From: Acinetobacter courvalinii
GTDB taxonomy: Bacteria > Pseudomonadota > Gammaproteobacteria > Pseudomonadales > Moraxellaceae
Assembly: GCF_014635545.1 (NCBI RefSeq)
Contig: NZ_BMDA01000002.1
Location: 186,001 to 250,000 of the forward strand
DNA: 64,000 bases
Reading direction: 5' to 3'
In this document: piece after piece, positions 35,707-43,176 of the stretch
Layout: the number at the start of each line of letters is the position of its first letter
How positions within the stretch are numbered: the first letter of the stretch is position 1
Position numbers and translations under genes: made by a program
Notes under the pieces: generated by a model
Seen by the model: the letters and a program-made list of their open reading frames with translations, nothing else
The model's database searches: none
Told to the model about the DNA's origin: nothing

Positions 35707-36606
35707 CTATTTATTCTCTGGCAGTGGTTTCTTCGTAAAGAATTTAAACTTTAATTCGCTGACTAAAACTCCAAGCACCACCAGTAGTCCTCCAAATAAT
35801 GCCAGTAACGGTAAACGTTCACCGGCAATACGTCCGATGACACCGGCCCAAACCGGTTCACCCGCATAAATAATCGCAGCACGCGTTGGATCGACCATAC
35901 GTTGCGCCCAGTTCATCACAAATTGAATCAACGCACTGGCTAAGCCGAGTGCCACGGCAATGATCAGCAATCCCCAGGAAAACGGTGGAATACTGTGTTC
36001 ACCGACCAAGGGCATACTGGCGAATGATAATAATGAAGCAACTGCCAGTTGAATCACCGTGACCCGTCTTAGATTAACTTTCCCGGCAAAATAACCAATC
36101 AGGATAATTTCAAGCGCAATTACAAAGGCACAGATCAGGGTAAGCGTTTGTCCATAACTGAAATTAATACTGGAAAAGCCATTCCCCGTTAACAACACCA
36201 AGCCGGTAAAGGCCAGTGCCGTACCGACCCAAGTCATTACAGAAGGTTTTTTTTGGAAGATCAGCCACATTAAAATCGGGACCAAGGGTACATACAGGGC
36301 AGTGAGAAAGGCGGACTCACTGCTTAAAATGCTTTGTAGGCCGATGGTCTGTGTGCCATAACCAATCGCAATGACGATCCCGATGGCGGTGCCCGCCAAG
36401 CTCTCTTTTAAGGTTAGGCCGCGCATGGATTTAATCGAGATCAAAAAGATGACCAAAGCAGCAACTGCAAAGCGGTAGCCGACAAAAAACATCGGGGTGC
36501 TAAAATTCAGCGCATATTGCACCGCTAAAAAAGTACCGCCCCAGATCATGGTAATAAAAATCAGGGCAAACTGGGCGGCTTTAGGAGACTGGGATAAGGT
36601 GGCCAA
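35707..36606 (-). CDS. EamA-family (DMT) transporter
   Basis: A 299-residue inner-membrane protein with ten hydrophobic segments in two EamA repeats: FITMIWGGTFLAVQYAL at the first and SALIQFVMNWAQRMVDPTRAAIIYAGEPVWAGV in the second. The start is the TTG at 36606 (AGGA 8 nt upstream), because a longer frame reaches through the promoter region with unlikely protein. It is divergent from an XRE-cupin regulator, and two 16-bp operators lie between them. This arrangement is common for efflux of amino acids or drugs under a dedicated repressor. Confidence 0.88.
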   Translation of the reverse strand: MATLSQSPKAAQFALIFITMIWGGTFLAVQYALNFSTPMFFVGYRFAVAALVIFLISIKSMRGLTLKESLAGTAIGIVIAIGYGTQTIGLQSILSSESAFLTALYVPLVPILMWLIFQKKPSVMTWVGTALAFTGLVLLTGNGFSSINFSYGQTLTLICAFVIALEIILIGYFAGKVNLRRVTVIQLAVASLLSFASMPLVGEHSIPPFSWGLLIIAVALGLASALIQFVMNWAQRMVDPTRAAIIYAGEPVWAGVIGRIAGERLPLLALFGGLLVVLGVLVSELKFKFFTKKPLPENK

Positions 36607-36625
36607 AACAACAATCCTATGCAAC

Positions 36626-36680
36626 GTGCAATATACTGCACATATTGCATTGCTTGAGAACATTGTGCAATATATTGCGC
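36626..36680. promoter_or_regulatory. Pair of 16-bp operators between EamA and XRE-cupin genes
   Basis: GTGCAATATACTGCAC at 36626-36641 and GTGCAATATATTGCGC at 36665-36680, both near-palindromic, centres 39 bp apart. A partial third copy, TGCACATATTGCA, overlaps the first at 36637-36649. Probably bound by the XRE-cupin regulator. Confidence 0.7.
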
Positions 36681-36696
36681 AAGATTTAGTTTTTAA

Positions 36697-37260
36697 ATGT
36701 TGTTGCCCATGCGCCAATCCGATGCTGTCCTGAGCCATGTAGGAAAAAATATCCGTCATTTTCGGGATCTGAGTCATTTAAGCCAGCAACAACTGGCAGA
36801 CCGGGCAGGGGTCAGTCGCCGTACCATTGCCGCTTTAGAAACGGGTCAGGTCAATATTAGTCTGGCAAAACTGGATGCGATAGCAGCGGTACTGGGGGTC
36901 GATTTCAAACGTATTGTTAGCCCGCCTGAACTGGGTGAATCCGCAATTGTGAATACCTTGGCCTGGCAAGGCCATCAGCCCGCTAGTCAAGCGACACTGT
37001 TAGCATCGGTTCCAGTCTCGACTCAGGTTGAATTATGGAGCTGGTCACTGGCTGTCGGAGAGGTCTATCATGCCGAAGCAGATCAACAAGGCTGGCAGGA
37101 ATTGATTTATGTACTCGAAGGCGAGTTAAGTCTGGAATTGGAACAGGAAACACGCGTTGTGCAGGCTGGGGATTCTATTCTATTTGAAAGTTCGGTTCGT
37201 TATGGTTATGCCAATCGAGGGACACAGCCATTAAAATTCATGCGTCATGTGCTGTATTAA
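36697..37260 (+). CDS. XRE-family regulator with C-terminal cupin domain
   Basis: A 187-residue two-domain regulator. Residues about 14-68 are the HTH (LSHLSQQQLADRAGVSRRTIAALETGQVNISLAKLDAIA), and residues about 110-187 are a cupin (ELIYVLEGELSLELEQETRVVQAGDSILFE). The PuuR-like architecture binds a small ligand in the cupin. The start may be ATG 36697 or the in-frame ATG at 36709; neither has a clear ribosome site. Autoregulation and control of the divergent EamA exporter are inferred from the operator pair. Followed by a strong hairpin terminator. Confidence 0.9.
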   Translation: MLLPMRQSDAVLSHVGKNIRHFRDLSHLSQQQLADRAGVSRRTIAALETGQVNISLAKLDAIAAVLGVDFKRIVSPPELGESAIVNTLAWQGHQPASQATLLASVPVSTQVELWSWSLAVGEVYHAEADQQGWQELIYVLEGELSLELEQETRVVQAGDSILFESSVRYGYANRGTQPLKFMRHVLY

Positions 37261-37263
37261 ATC

Positions 37264-37298
37264 AAAAGAAGTTATCTGGACAGATAACTTCTTTTTTT
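37264..37298. terminator. Bidirectional terminator after XRE-cupin gene and hisA
   Basis: AAAAGAAGTTATCT stem pairing to AGATAACTTCTTTT with 4-nt loop and T-run; serves the regulator (+) and hisA (-). Confidence 0.85.
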
Positions 37299-37306
37299 AT
37301 ACAGGA

Positions 37307-38041
37307 TTAAAGACGGTTGTCTTCATCCAGCAATAATTGTGCTTCACGCAGGTTTAAGGTGCCTTCGTAAATGGCGCGGCCTGTGATCGCACCTAAAATA
37401 CCTTTCTGGCCTTTTAAGTTACGGACATCATCCAGATTGGTCACACCGCCAGATGCGATTACCGGTAAGCCTGAATAATCTGCCAGATTAACAGTCTGCT
37501 CAACGTTGACGCCTTGCATCATGCCATCACGGGCAATGTCGGTATACACAATGCTGGATACGCCTGCATCTGCAAAACGTTTGGCTAGATCAGTCGCCTT
37601 AACCTCAGTAATATTGGCCCAGCCATCGGTTGCTACCATGCCATTCATTGCATCGATACCGACAATAATACGGCCGGCAAAGCGCTTACAGGCTTCTTCT
37701 ACAAACTCAGGCTCTTTCACGGCTTTGGTGCCGATAATGACAAAAGACACACCCGCTTCTAAATAATGCTCGATGGTTTCAAGTGAACGGATACCCCCAC
37801 CAATCTGGATAGGCAGTTCTGGCTGGGCCCGTACAATCGCTTCGACCACAGGTTTATGAATTGGCGTGCCGGCAAAAGCACCATTTAAATCGACTAAATG
37901 TAAACGACGTGCGCCTTCATCCACCCAATGTTGTGCAGTCGCCACAGGGTCATCAGAGAAAACAGTATCGTCTTCCATACGTCCTTGTTTTAAACGGACA
38001 CATTTACCATCTTTCAGGTCAATTGCTGGGATGATTAGCAT
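37307..38041 (-). CDS. hisA: Phosphoribosylformimino-AICAR-P isomerase HisA
   Basis: A 244-residue TIM barrel catalysing the Amadori rearrangement of ProFAR to PRFAR in histidine synthesis. [17 protein letters not shown] carries catalytic D8, and D130 is in [10 protein letters not shown]. The phosphate loops are QIGGGIRS and VIASGGVTN. Length is standard. It is the first + his gene of a loose - strand group that also includes hisH-hisB 2.2 kb upstream, with an exonuclease and two DUF805 genes between. A nested inverted repeat element lies in its upstream spacer. Confidence 0.97.
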   Translation of the reverse strand: MLIIPAIDLKDGKCVRLKQGRMEDDTVFSDDPVATAQHWVDEGARRLHLVDLNGAFAGTPIHKPVVEAIVRAQPELPIQIGGGIRSLETIEHYLEAGVSFVIIGTKAVKEPEFVEEACKRFAGRIIVGIDAMNGMVATDGWANITEVKATDLAKRFADAGVSSIVYTDIARDGMMQGVNVEQTVNLADYSGLPVIASGGVTNLDDVRNLKGQKGILGAITGRAIYEGTLNLREAQLLLDEDNRL

Positions 38042-38077
38042 ACACCGCTCCTTGCGTCATCATAGAGTTTAAATTAT

Positions 38078-38167
38078 TAGGGCTTGTTGAACGTCCCTCT
38101 ACGATTGCGACAGAACAGGCGATTTAGCCTATAACGCAATGCATTTCTGAATGTTCAGCGTGCCCTA
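38078..38167. repeat. Nested inverted-repeat element (MITE-like or structured RNA)
   Basis: Four stacked arm pairs: TAGGGC/GCCCTA (38078-38083, 38162-38167), GTTGAAC/GTTCAGC (38086-38092, 38153-38159), ATTGCG/CGCAAT (38104-38109, 38135-38140) and AGGC/GCCT (38117-38120, 38127-38130). The 15-bp termini match at 12 positions. It lies between hisA and the exonuclease gene. Confidence 0.55.
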
Positions 38168-38191
38168 TATTAGCAAAGTATTGATCAATCT

Positions 38192-38863
38192 CTAAGCCTT
38201 GTCTGTTGATCCTTCAAGTATTTTCATGATTTGTTGTTGTAATTGTGGTGTGAATCGGTGTTGCTGGTAAAGCTGCTCAAATACCAGCAATGCTGCATAA
38301 GCATCCGCTGCGGCATAACTGACCTGTTGTGGACTAAGATGTTTAACTGCCCAATTTGAGGTGCTGATCTTTTTACTCTTGGCCAGATAACGCTGGAAAA
38401 GCAGGGCAATCGCGGTTTGTACACCGACCTGGCTGCGATAGCCAAAACTGCCAAAGCTTTTGGATAGTTCAATCAGTGATGCAGGCTGGATACCTCGGCT
38501 ACGGAAAATATGTGCATCATTCTTGAGACCAAAGCCGACTTTCAGTTGCTGTTCATTTTCTAAAATCGGTCTTAAAAAATCCAGAATTTCAGCACTGACC
38601 TGAAAAACATAGGCGGTATCGTGTGTTGCAAGCTGAATGACATGGGGGCCGGTCGACTTTTCCCCCACTTTAAAGGTCGGTTTCGATTCACTGTCAAAAC
38701 CAAACACTGCAATGGAACTGAGTTGATCGTGTAGCGTCAGGCATTGTTCAAGCGTTTGAATGACAATAATCCTTTCTGAAACAAGGTTTTCAAAGGCAGC
38801 TAAGGCACGTATTTGTTCCTTGCTCAAAGGTACTGCTGCGTGTTGAGGTGTGTCCATCTGCAT
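38192..38863 (-). CDS. 3'-5' exonuclease of the DEDDy (RNase D-like) family
   Basis: A 223-residue exonuclease with the DEDD motifs: AVFGFDSESKPTF (Exo I, acids D and E near residues 56-58), KVGFGLKNDAHIF (Exo II, N-D), and the Exo III segment LSPQQVSYAAADAYAALLVFEQL with Tyr and Asp. It has only the catalytic domain, without HRDC domains of RNase D, and such single-domain proteins digest single-stranded DNA or RNA ends. The start at 38863 is followed by another Met two codons later. It is in the minus-strand series between hisA and DUF805 genes. Confidence 0.85.
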   Translation of the reverse strand: MQMDTPQHAAVPLSKEQIRALAAFENLVSERIIVIQTLEQCLTLHDQLSSIAVFGFDSESKPTFKVGEKSTGPHVIQLATHDTAYVFQVSAEILDFLRPILENEQQLKVGFGLKNDAHIFRSRGIQPASLIELSKSFGSFGYRSQVGVQTAIALLFQRYLAKSKKISTSNWAVKHLSPQQVSYAAADAYAALLVFEQLYQQHRFTPQLQQQIMKILEGSTDKA

Positions 38864-38908
38864 TTAAAACTCAAGTCATTTATCTGAGCTTAAAGGGTTT
38901 TATTGAAA

Positions 38909-38935
38909 TAAAAAAGCCAAGTCGAAACTTGGCTT
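38909..38935 (-). terminator. Terminator of DUF805 gene
   Basis: AAGCCAAGT/ACTTGGCTT 9-bp stem, loop CGAA, and an A-run that becomes the U-tract on the minus strand. Confidence 0.85.
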
Positions 38936-38951
38936 AGCAAACATGAGGTAT

Positions 38952-39485
38952 TTATTTAGCTTGATTTATCTGTTGCTCAATCTGAGCTTGCTGGCTTCTT
39001 TGCACATATTCTTTATAGGCTGGGATAGCGGTCGCAGCCAAAGCCAATATAATGATCGGGATAAAAATAATATAGATCCATGCCAATACTTTTTCCCAAC
39101 CTCGGGTCATTCGTGGTGAGCCATAATTATTAATACCCACATCGCCTTTTGCACAGCTTAAATAAATAAAGAATAAAAAGTTTACCAATGGGATAAGCAT
39201 TAGCAGTGATAACCAGCCAGTCTGGTTCCTGTCATGTAAACGACGGATGGTAAAAATAAAACTTACATATAAGGCTACAATATAAATAATGATAAATAGC
39301 CCAACTAAAATATAGGTCAGAAAACCTATAGATGTATCGGTCATGGTCGGTACTAAGAAAGCACTGACAACGCCAATAAAGAAGAAAGCAATTCCAATCA
39401 GCATATTCCAGCCTAAATAGGATAAACGTCCAAAACGTCCATTTGCACTTAAACTTGAATCATTTGTTTGTAGTGATGTATTCAT
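38952..39485 (-). CDS. DUF805 family membrane protein
   Basis: A 177-residue inner-membrane protein with four hydrophobic stretches and the family marks GRFGRLSYLGWN near the N-terminus and IRRLHDRNQTGWLSLL near the middle. It ends with a C-terminal polar tail after IILALAATAIPAYKEYVQ, which resembles a type IV pilin-like linker but without a pilin start. DUF805 proteins are widespread and of unknown function. It is paralogous to the gene just upstream (39626-40120). Confidence 0.9.
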   Translation of the reverse strand: MNTSLQTNDSSLSANGRFGRLSYLGWNMLIGIAFFFIGVVSAFLVPTMTDTSIGFLTYILVGLFIIIYIVALYVSFIFTIRRLHDRNQTGWLSLLMLIPLVNFLFFIYLSCAKGDVGINNYGSPRMTRGWEKVLAWIYIIFIPIIILALAATAIPAYKEYVQRSQQAQIEQQINQAK

Positions 39486-39625
39486 GAAGCCCTCAAAAAT
39501 AATAGTTTTTAGCAGTTATTAAATTTTTTTTACTCGCCTAAATTATAAAGAGTAAATTAAAAAATGATATAAATTTTGATCTAGTTTGTTTTGTTGAAGA
39601 GGTTGATAAAGATAATAGACATAGA

Positions 39626-40120
39626 TTAAGGGAAAATAGCATGGTTTTTCATGAGAACAAGAAACATTAAGACAGAGAGAATGAACATTAAGCTCAATCC
39701 GATATAGGCCATGACTTTTTCCCAAGTTGCAGTCGGGTGCAAAGGTGCATATTGATTGGAGTCCTGATTACCTTTAGCAAGTAACAGATACAAAAGCATC
39801 AATAGATTCAGATAAGGCACAGCAAAGAGCAGCACAAACCATCCTGAACGATTACAGTCATGCAGACGTCGAATAGCAAAGATAATACTGCTATAAACAA
39901 AAAACAGTGCAAGGATTAGCCATAAAAATAACGCTAAAAAGTCAGGCTGTTTATGTGGCTGATCTAAGCCAATTCCAAACATTTCAAAGCTGAGGTAAAT
40001 GTTTAGCGGAATCATAATCAGGAAAATGACAGTTTGCCATGCCAGATAAGATAATCGGCCAAAACGTCCCTGAGGGTTAAATGGGTTTGATAAATGCTTA
40101 GAAACGGGCTGTAGCATCAT
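39626..40120 (-). CDS. Second DUF805 family membrane protein
   Basis: A 164-residue paralogue with the same marks, GRFGRLSYLAWQ and IRRLHDCNRSGWFVLL, and four hydrophobic segments. It ends at the last helix without the polar tail of its neighbour. The 140-bp spacer between the two has no visible terminator, so they may be cotranscribed. Function unknown. Confidence 0.88.
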   Translation of the reverse strand: MMLQPVSKHLSNPFNPQGRFGRLSYLAWQTVIFLIMIPLNIYLSFEMFGIGLDQPHKQPDFLALFLWLILALFFVYSSIIFAIRRLHDCNRSGWFVLLFAVPYLNLLMLLYLLLAKGNQDSNQYAPLHPTATWEKVMAYIGLSLMFILSVLMFLVLMKNHAIFP

Positions 40121-40153
40121 TATTCGTCGTTTGAATTATTTTTTATGGGCAAT

Positions 40154-40183
40154 AAAAATCGCCACATGATATGGCGATTTTTT
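40154..40183 (-). terminator. Terminator downstream of hisH
   Basis: AAAAATCGCCA/TGGCGATTTTT 11-bp stem with a 7-nt loop, 14 bp beyond the hisH stop. Confidence 0.8.
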
Positions 40184-40196
40184 AATGTCAGATCAG

Positions 40197-40814
40197 TTAA
40201 ATTTTCCATTCCACAAAGTTTTTCAGCAACTGCAAACCGGCCGTATGACTTTTCTCTGGGTGGAACTGTGTTGCGAACAAATTGTCTTTATGAATGGCTG
40301 TACAGAAGTTCACGCCATAATCACAGGTCGCAGCAATAATTGCTGGATCGCTTGGCTCGACATAATAGCTATGTACGAAGTAGAAGCGGGCATCTTGTTC
40401 AATGTTATTCCACATTGGATGCTCTGGATCAAGCTGATGTACCTGATTCCAGCCCATATGTGGCACTTTGAGATTCGGGATTGCCGGAAAGTGTTTTCCC
40501 GCGCCTTCAAAAATACCCAGTGCTTCAACACCGCCATTTTCTTCCGAGCTTTGTAACAGGGCTTGCATCCCCACACAAATTGCCAGAACTGGTTTATTAA
40601 AGACCGCCTGACGCACCACTTCATCAATCCCTGCTTCACGCATGCCTTGCATGCAGTCACGCATGGCACCCACGCCGGGGAACACAATCTTGTCTGCTTT
40701 GGCAATCAGTTTAGGATCATTGGTCACATCCACGGTTGCACCGACATGTTCTAATGCTTTTGCCGCAGAGTGCAGATTGCCCATGCCATAATCAAGTAAC
40801 GCAATACGGGTCAT
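40197..40814 (-). CDS. hisH: Imidazole glycerol phosphate synthase glutaminase subunit HisH
   Basis: A 205-residue class I glutamine amidotransferase that feeds ammonia to HisF. Catalytic triad: C80 ([11 protein letters not shown]), H185 and E187 ([10 protein letters not shown]). The start codon overlaps the hisB stop by one base (TAATG), so the two are translationally coupled. It works with HisF, encoded 11 kb away. Length is standard. Confidence 0.97.
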   Translation of the reverse strand: MTRIALLDYGMGNLHSAAKALEHVGATVDVTNDPKLIAKADKIVFPGVGAMRDCMQGMREAGIDEVVRQAVFNKPVLAICVGMQALLQSSEENGGVEALGIFEGAGKHFPAIPNLKVPHMGWNQVHQLDPEHPMWNNIEQDARFYFVHSYYVEPSDPAIIAATCDYGVNFCTAIHKDNLFATQFHPEKSHTAGLQLLKNFVEWKI

Positions 40815-41407
40815 TACAGGCTACCTTTGGTTGACGCAATGGTATTTTCAGCTCGTGGATCAACTTCACAGGCCATACGTAAGGCACGTGCCAACGCTTT
40901 AAATACACTTTCAATCTGATGATGGCTATTTTTGCCTTTCAGGTTATCAATATGCAGCGTCATCAGTGCATGATTGACAAAGCCCTGGAAAAATTCCGAG
41001 AATAAATCGACATCAAAGCTTCCGATACGGGCACGGGTAAATGGAATATCCATAAATAAACCTGGGCGACCAGACAAATCCACCACTACACGAGACAATG
41101 CTTCGTCTAAAGGTGCATAAAAATGACCATAACGACGTAAGCCTTTCTTATCACCTAAGGCTTGCGCAAAGGCTTGTCCTAATGTGATGCCGCAGTCTTC
41201 GACGGTATGATGGTCATCGATTTCCAGATCGCCATCGCAATGAATATCGATATCAAATAGACCATGACGCTTGATTTGATCAATCATATGGTCTAAAAAT
41301 GGAACTCCAGTGTTGAGTGTGCCTTGACCAGTACCATCGAGATTGAGACGAACTCGAATTTTTGTTTCGTTGGTATTTCTTACCACTTCACTGATACGTT
41401 GCGTCAT
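40814..41407 (-). CDS. hisB: Imidazoleglycerol-phosphate dehydratase HisB (monofunctional)
   Basis: A 197-residue dehydratase with the metal-binding repeats [33 protein letters not shown] and its second-half equivalent [25 protein letters not shown]. It lacks the histidinol-phosphatase domain fused in enteric HisB. The frame extends five codons upstream, but MTQRISEV gives the proper N-terminus. It forms the start of the hisB-hisH pair. The promoter region lies between 41408 and the divergent PanZ-like gene. Confidence 0.95.
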   Translation of the reverse strand: MTQRISEVVRNTNETKIRVRLNLDGTGQGTLNTGVPFLDHMIDQIKRHGLFDIDIHCDGDLEIDDHHTVEDCGITLGQAFAQALGDKKGLRRYGHFYAPLDEALSRVVVDLSGRPGLFMDIPFTRARIGSFDVDLFSEFFQGFVNHALMTLHIDNLKGKNSHHQIESVFKALARALRMACEVDPRAENTIASTKGSL

Positions 41408-41511
41408 GGACACGTTCCTCAAAAAACGTCAAAAATGATTGAATTAAAAACCAATAGTTTCGCTGTGACGAAAAAGTGACAGCATCATAGTTTGCTCAGG
41501 AGGGTTAATCA

Positions 41512-41889
41512 ATGCCTATTACCGTACATGCTTACAGTTCTCTGGAAGATTCAGGAATTCGTACTCAGCTCGAGCGACTTTACGATACCAGCCCAGAGTT
41601 TGGCGACGGGCAAGATGCAATGGAACAACTTGAACAAAATCTACAGCAATATACCACAGTTTACACTGCTGAATTTAACACCAAAATTATAGGTGCAATT
41701 TGGGCGACAGGACAAGGTGAAAGCCGTGTTCTGGAATATATTGTGGTGCATCCCGCCAATCGTGGCCGCGGTGTGGCAGAACGTCTGGTTGAAGAGGTCT
41801 GCCGCATGGAAGAAGCGCAGGGCGTGCAACAGTTTGAACCGGGTTGTGGGGCAATCCATCGTTGCCTGTCGCATCTCGGTAAAATCTAA
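41512..41889 (+). CDS. GNAT-fold acetyl-CoA sensor, PanZ/PanM-like
   Basis: A 125-residue protein with GNAT features: strand IGAIWATGQGESRVLEYIVVHP, then the acetyl-CoA-binding loop NRGRGVAERLVEEV. The length (125 residues) and the small single-domain form resemble PanZ/PanM, which binds acetyl-CoA and activates self-cleavage of aspartate decarboxylase PanD. A plain GNAT acetyltransferase is the alternative. It is divergent from hisB with 104 bp between, has AGGAGGG before the ATG, and is followed by the tRNA-Phe pair. Confidence 0.7.
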   Translation: MPITVHAYSSLEDSGIRTQLERLYDTSPEFGDGQDAMEQLEQNLQQYTTVYTAEFNTKIIGAIWATGQGESRVLEYIVVHPANRGRGVAERLVEEVCRMEEAQGVQQFEPGCGAIHRCLSHLGKI

Positions 41890-41956
41890 ACAGCTGGCCT
41901 TAAAACCATGCTTTGCAGCAAAAATAAGCGCTTAAACGAAAAATCCACAAATTTGC

Positions 41957-41987
41957 TTGACGGGCTTAGACAAACATTGTTTAATAC
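41957..41987 (+). promoter_or_regulatory. Promoter of tRNA-Phe copy 1
   Basis: TTGACG (-35) and TAATAC (-10), 19 bp apart, with a G/C-rich discriminator (GCCCAC) as usual for stable RNA promoters. Confidence 0.6.
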
Positions 41988-41996
41988 GCCCACTTT

Positions 41997-42072
41997 GGCG
42001 TGATAGCTCAGTAGGTAGAGCAACGGATTGAAAATCCGTGTGTCCCCAGTTCGATCCTGGGTCTCGCCACCA
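41997..42072 (+). tRNA. tRNA-Phe (anticodon GAA), copy 1
   Basis: A 76-nt gene with encoded CCA. Anticodon loop TTGAAAA. Acceptor GGCGTGA against TCTCGCC leaves a U5-U68 mismatch. Identical to copy 2. Confidence 0.96.
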
Positions 42073-42174
42073 TAAATTTGTATTTTCAATCCCTGATCCC
42101 ATCAGGGATTTTTTTTTGCCTTAAAATTGATTGCGTGAAAAATGGGCAATCAAATCAAAAGCTCATGATAATTA

Positions 42175-42205
42175 TTGACTATTGCGCCGAGATACGGCTT
42201 AATAC
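42175..42205 (+). promoter_or_regulatory. Promoter of tRNA-Phe copy 2
   Basis: TTGACT and TAATAC, again 19 bp apart, followed by ACCCC; the copy has its own promoter. Confidence 0.6.
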
Positions 42206-42213
42206 ACCCCATT

Positions 42214-42289
42214 GGCGTGATAGCTCAGTAGGTAGAGCAACGGATTGAAAATCCGTGTGTCCCCAGTTCGATCCTGGGTCTCGCCACCA
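42214..42289 (+). tRNA. tRNA-Phe (anticodon GAA), copy 2
   Basis: The 76 nt are identical to copy 1, 141 bp downstream of it, with the same U5-U68 acceptor mismatch. The surrounding 30 bp differ except around the -10. Confidence 0.96.
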
Positions 42290-42386
42290 TATTCAAAAAG
42301 CCTCAAACGAAAGTTTGGGGCTTTTTTTATTGTGCCAATAGTTTGTTATATTGAAGCCAAGTAGAAAAATTGAAGAATAACATCGC

Positions 42387-43118
42387 ATGAAAGATCTGTT
42401 TTCGGCGCAAAGTGAACTTTATCAACAGGCGCGGCCGACTTACCCACAATTACTCATAGATAGCTTAATTCAGCAGCTTAACGGTTTTGACCGTGCGTGG
42501 GACTGTGGCGCAGGTTCAGGGCAATTAACCCGCCTGATTGCGCCGTATTTTCAACAGGTGATAGCAACTGACCTGAGTCAGAACCAGCTTGATCAGGCGC
42601 CAGCCTTGCGTAATGTCAGCTATTTACAGCAAGCCGCGGAACAATGTACTTTCCCCGATCAGTATTTTGACCTGATTACCGTTGCGCAGGCGATTCACTG
42701 GTTTGACTTTGAAAAATTCTACGCACAAGTGAAACGAACCCTCAAAGCAGATGGTCTTTTCGCAGTGATTGGTTATGGCCTGTTAACGCTTGAGGATGCG
42801 TTGTTAAATGATCGGCTGCAACAGCTCTACCATCAGACCTTAAACGGCTTCTGGGATGCAGAGCGGCGCTATATTGATGAGCTTTATCAAACGATCCCAT
42901 TTCCTTTTCAAGACATTCCGATGCCGCAGTTTCAGATTGAATTATGCTGGACAGGACAGCAGTTGTGGGATTATCTCAATACCTGGTCTGCAGTCAAACA
43001 TTATCAAGATCAAATGCAGGTCAGTGCTTTAGCCGATTTACAGGATATCCGGCTGATCCGGCAGCCGATGCAGGTGACCTTTCCAGTCTTGCTGAGAGTA
43101 GGGCGGCAAACGACTTGA
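42387..43118 (+). CDS. Class I SAM-dependent methyltransferase
   Basis: A 243-residue methyltransferase_11 type protein: LYQQARPTYPQLLIDSL at the N-terminus, motif I AWDCGAGSGQLTRL near residue 37-50, motif II VIATDLSQNQLDQ, and FDLITVAQAIHWFDFEKFY, the motif typical of the trans-aconitate/YqeM-like group. The substrate is not inferable. It begins about 100 bp after the second tRNA-Phe and ends at a strong hairpin that also ends the convergent CoA-transferase gene. Confidence 0.87.
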   Translation: MKDLFSAQSELYQQARPTYPQLLIDSLIQQLNGFDRAWDCGAGSGQLTRLIAPYFQQVIATDLSQNQLDQAPALRNVSYLQQAAEQCTFPDQYFDLITVAQAIHWFDFEKFYAQVKRTLKADGLFAVIGYGLLTLEDALLNDRLQQLYHQTLNGFWDAERRYIDELYQTIPFPFQDIPMPQFQIELCWTGQQLWDYLNTWSAVKHYQDQMQVSALADLQDIRLIRQPMQVTFPVLLRVGRQTT

Positions 43119-43135
43119 AAGACTGAAAATAAAAA

Positions 43136-43157
43136 AAAGCATGCCGAAGCATGCTTT
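43136..43157. terminator. Bidirectional terminator
   Basis: AAAGCATGC/GCATGCTTT stem with tetraloop CGAA between convergent methyltransferase and CoA-transferase genes. Confidence 0.85.
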
Positions 43158-43176
43158 TTAGAAACAAATGCGTAGC

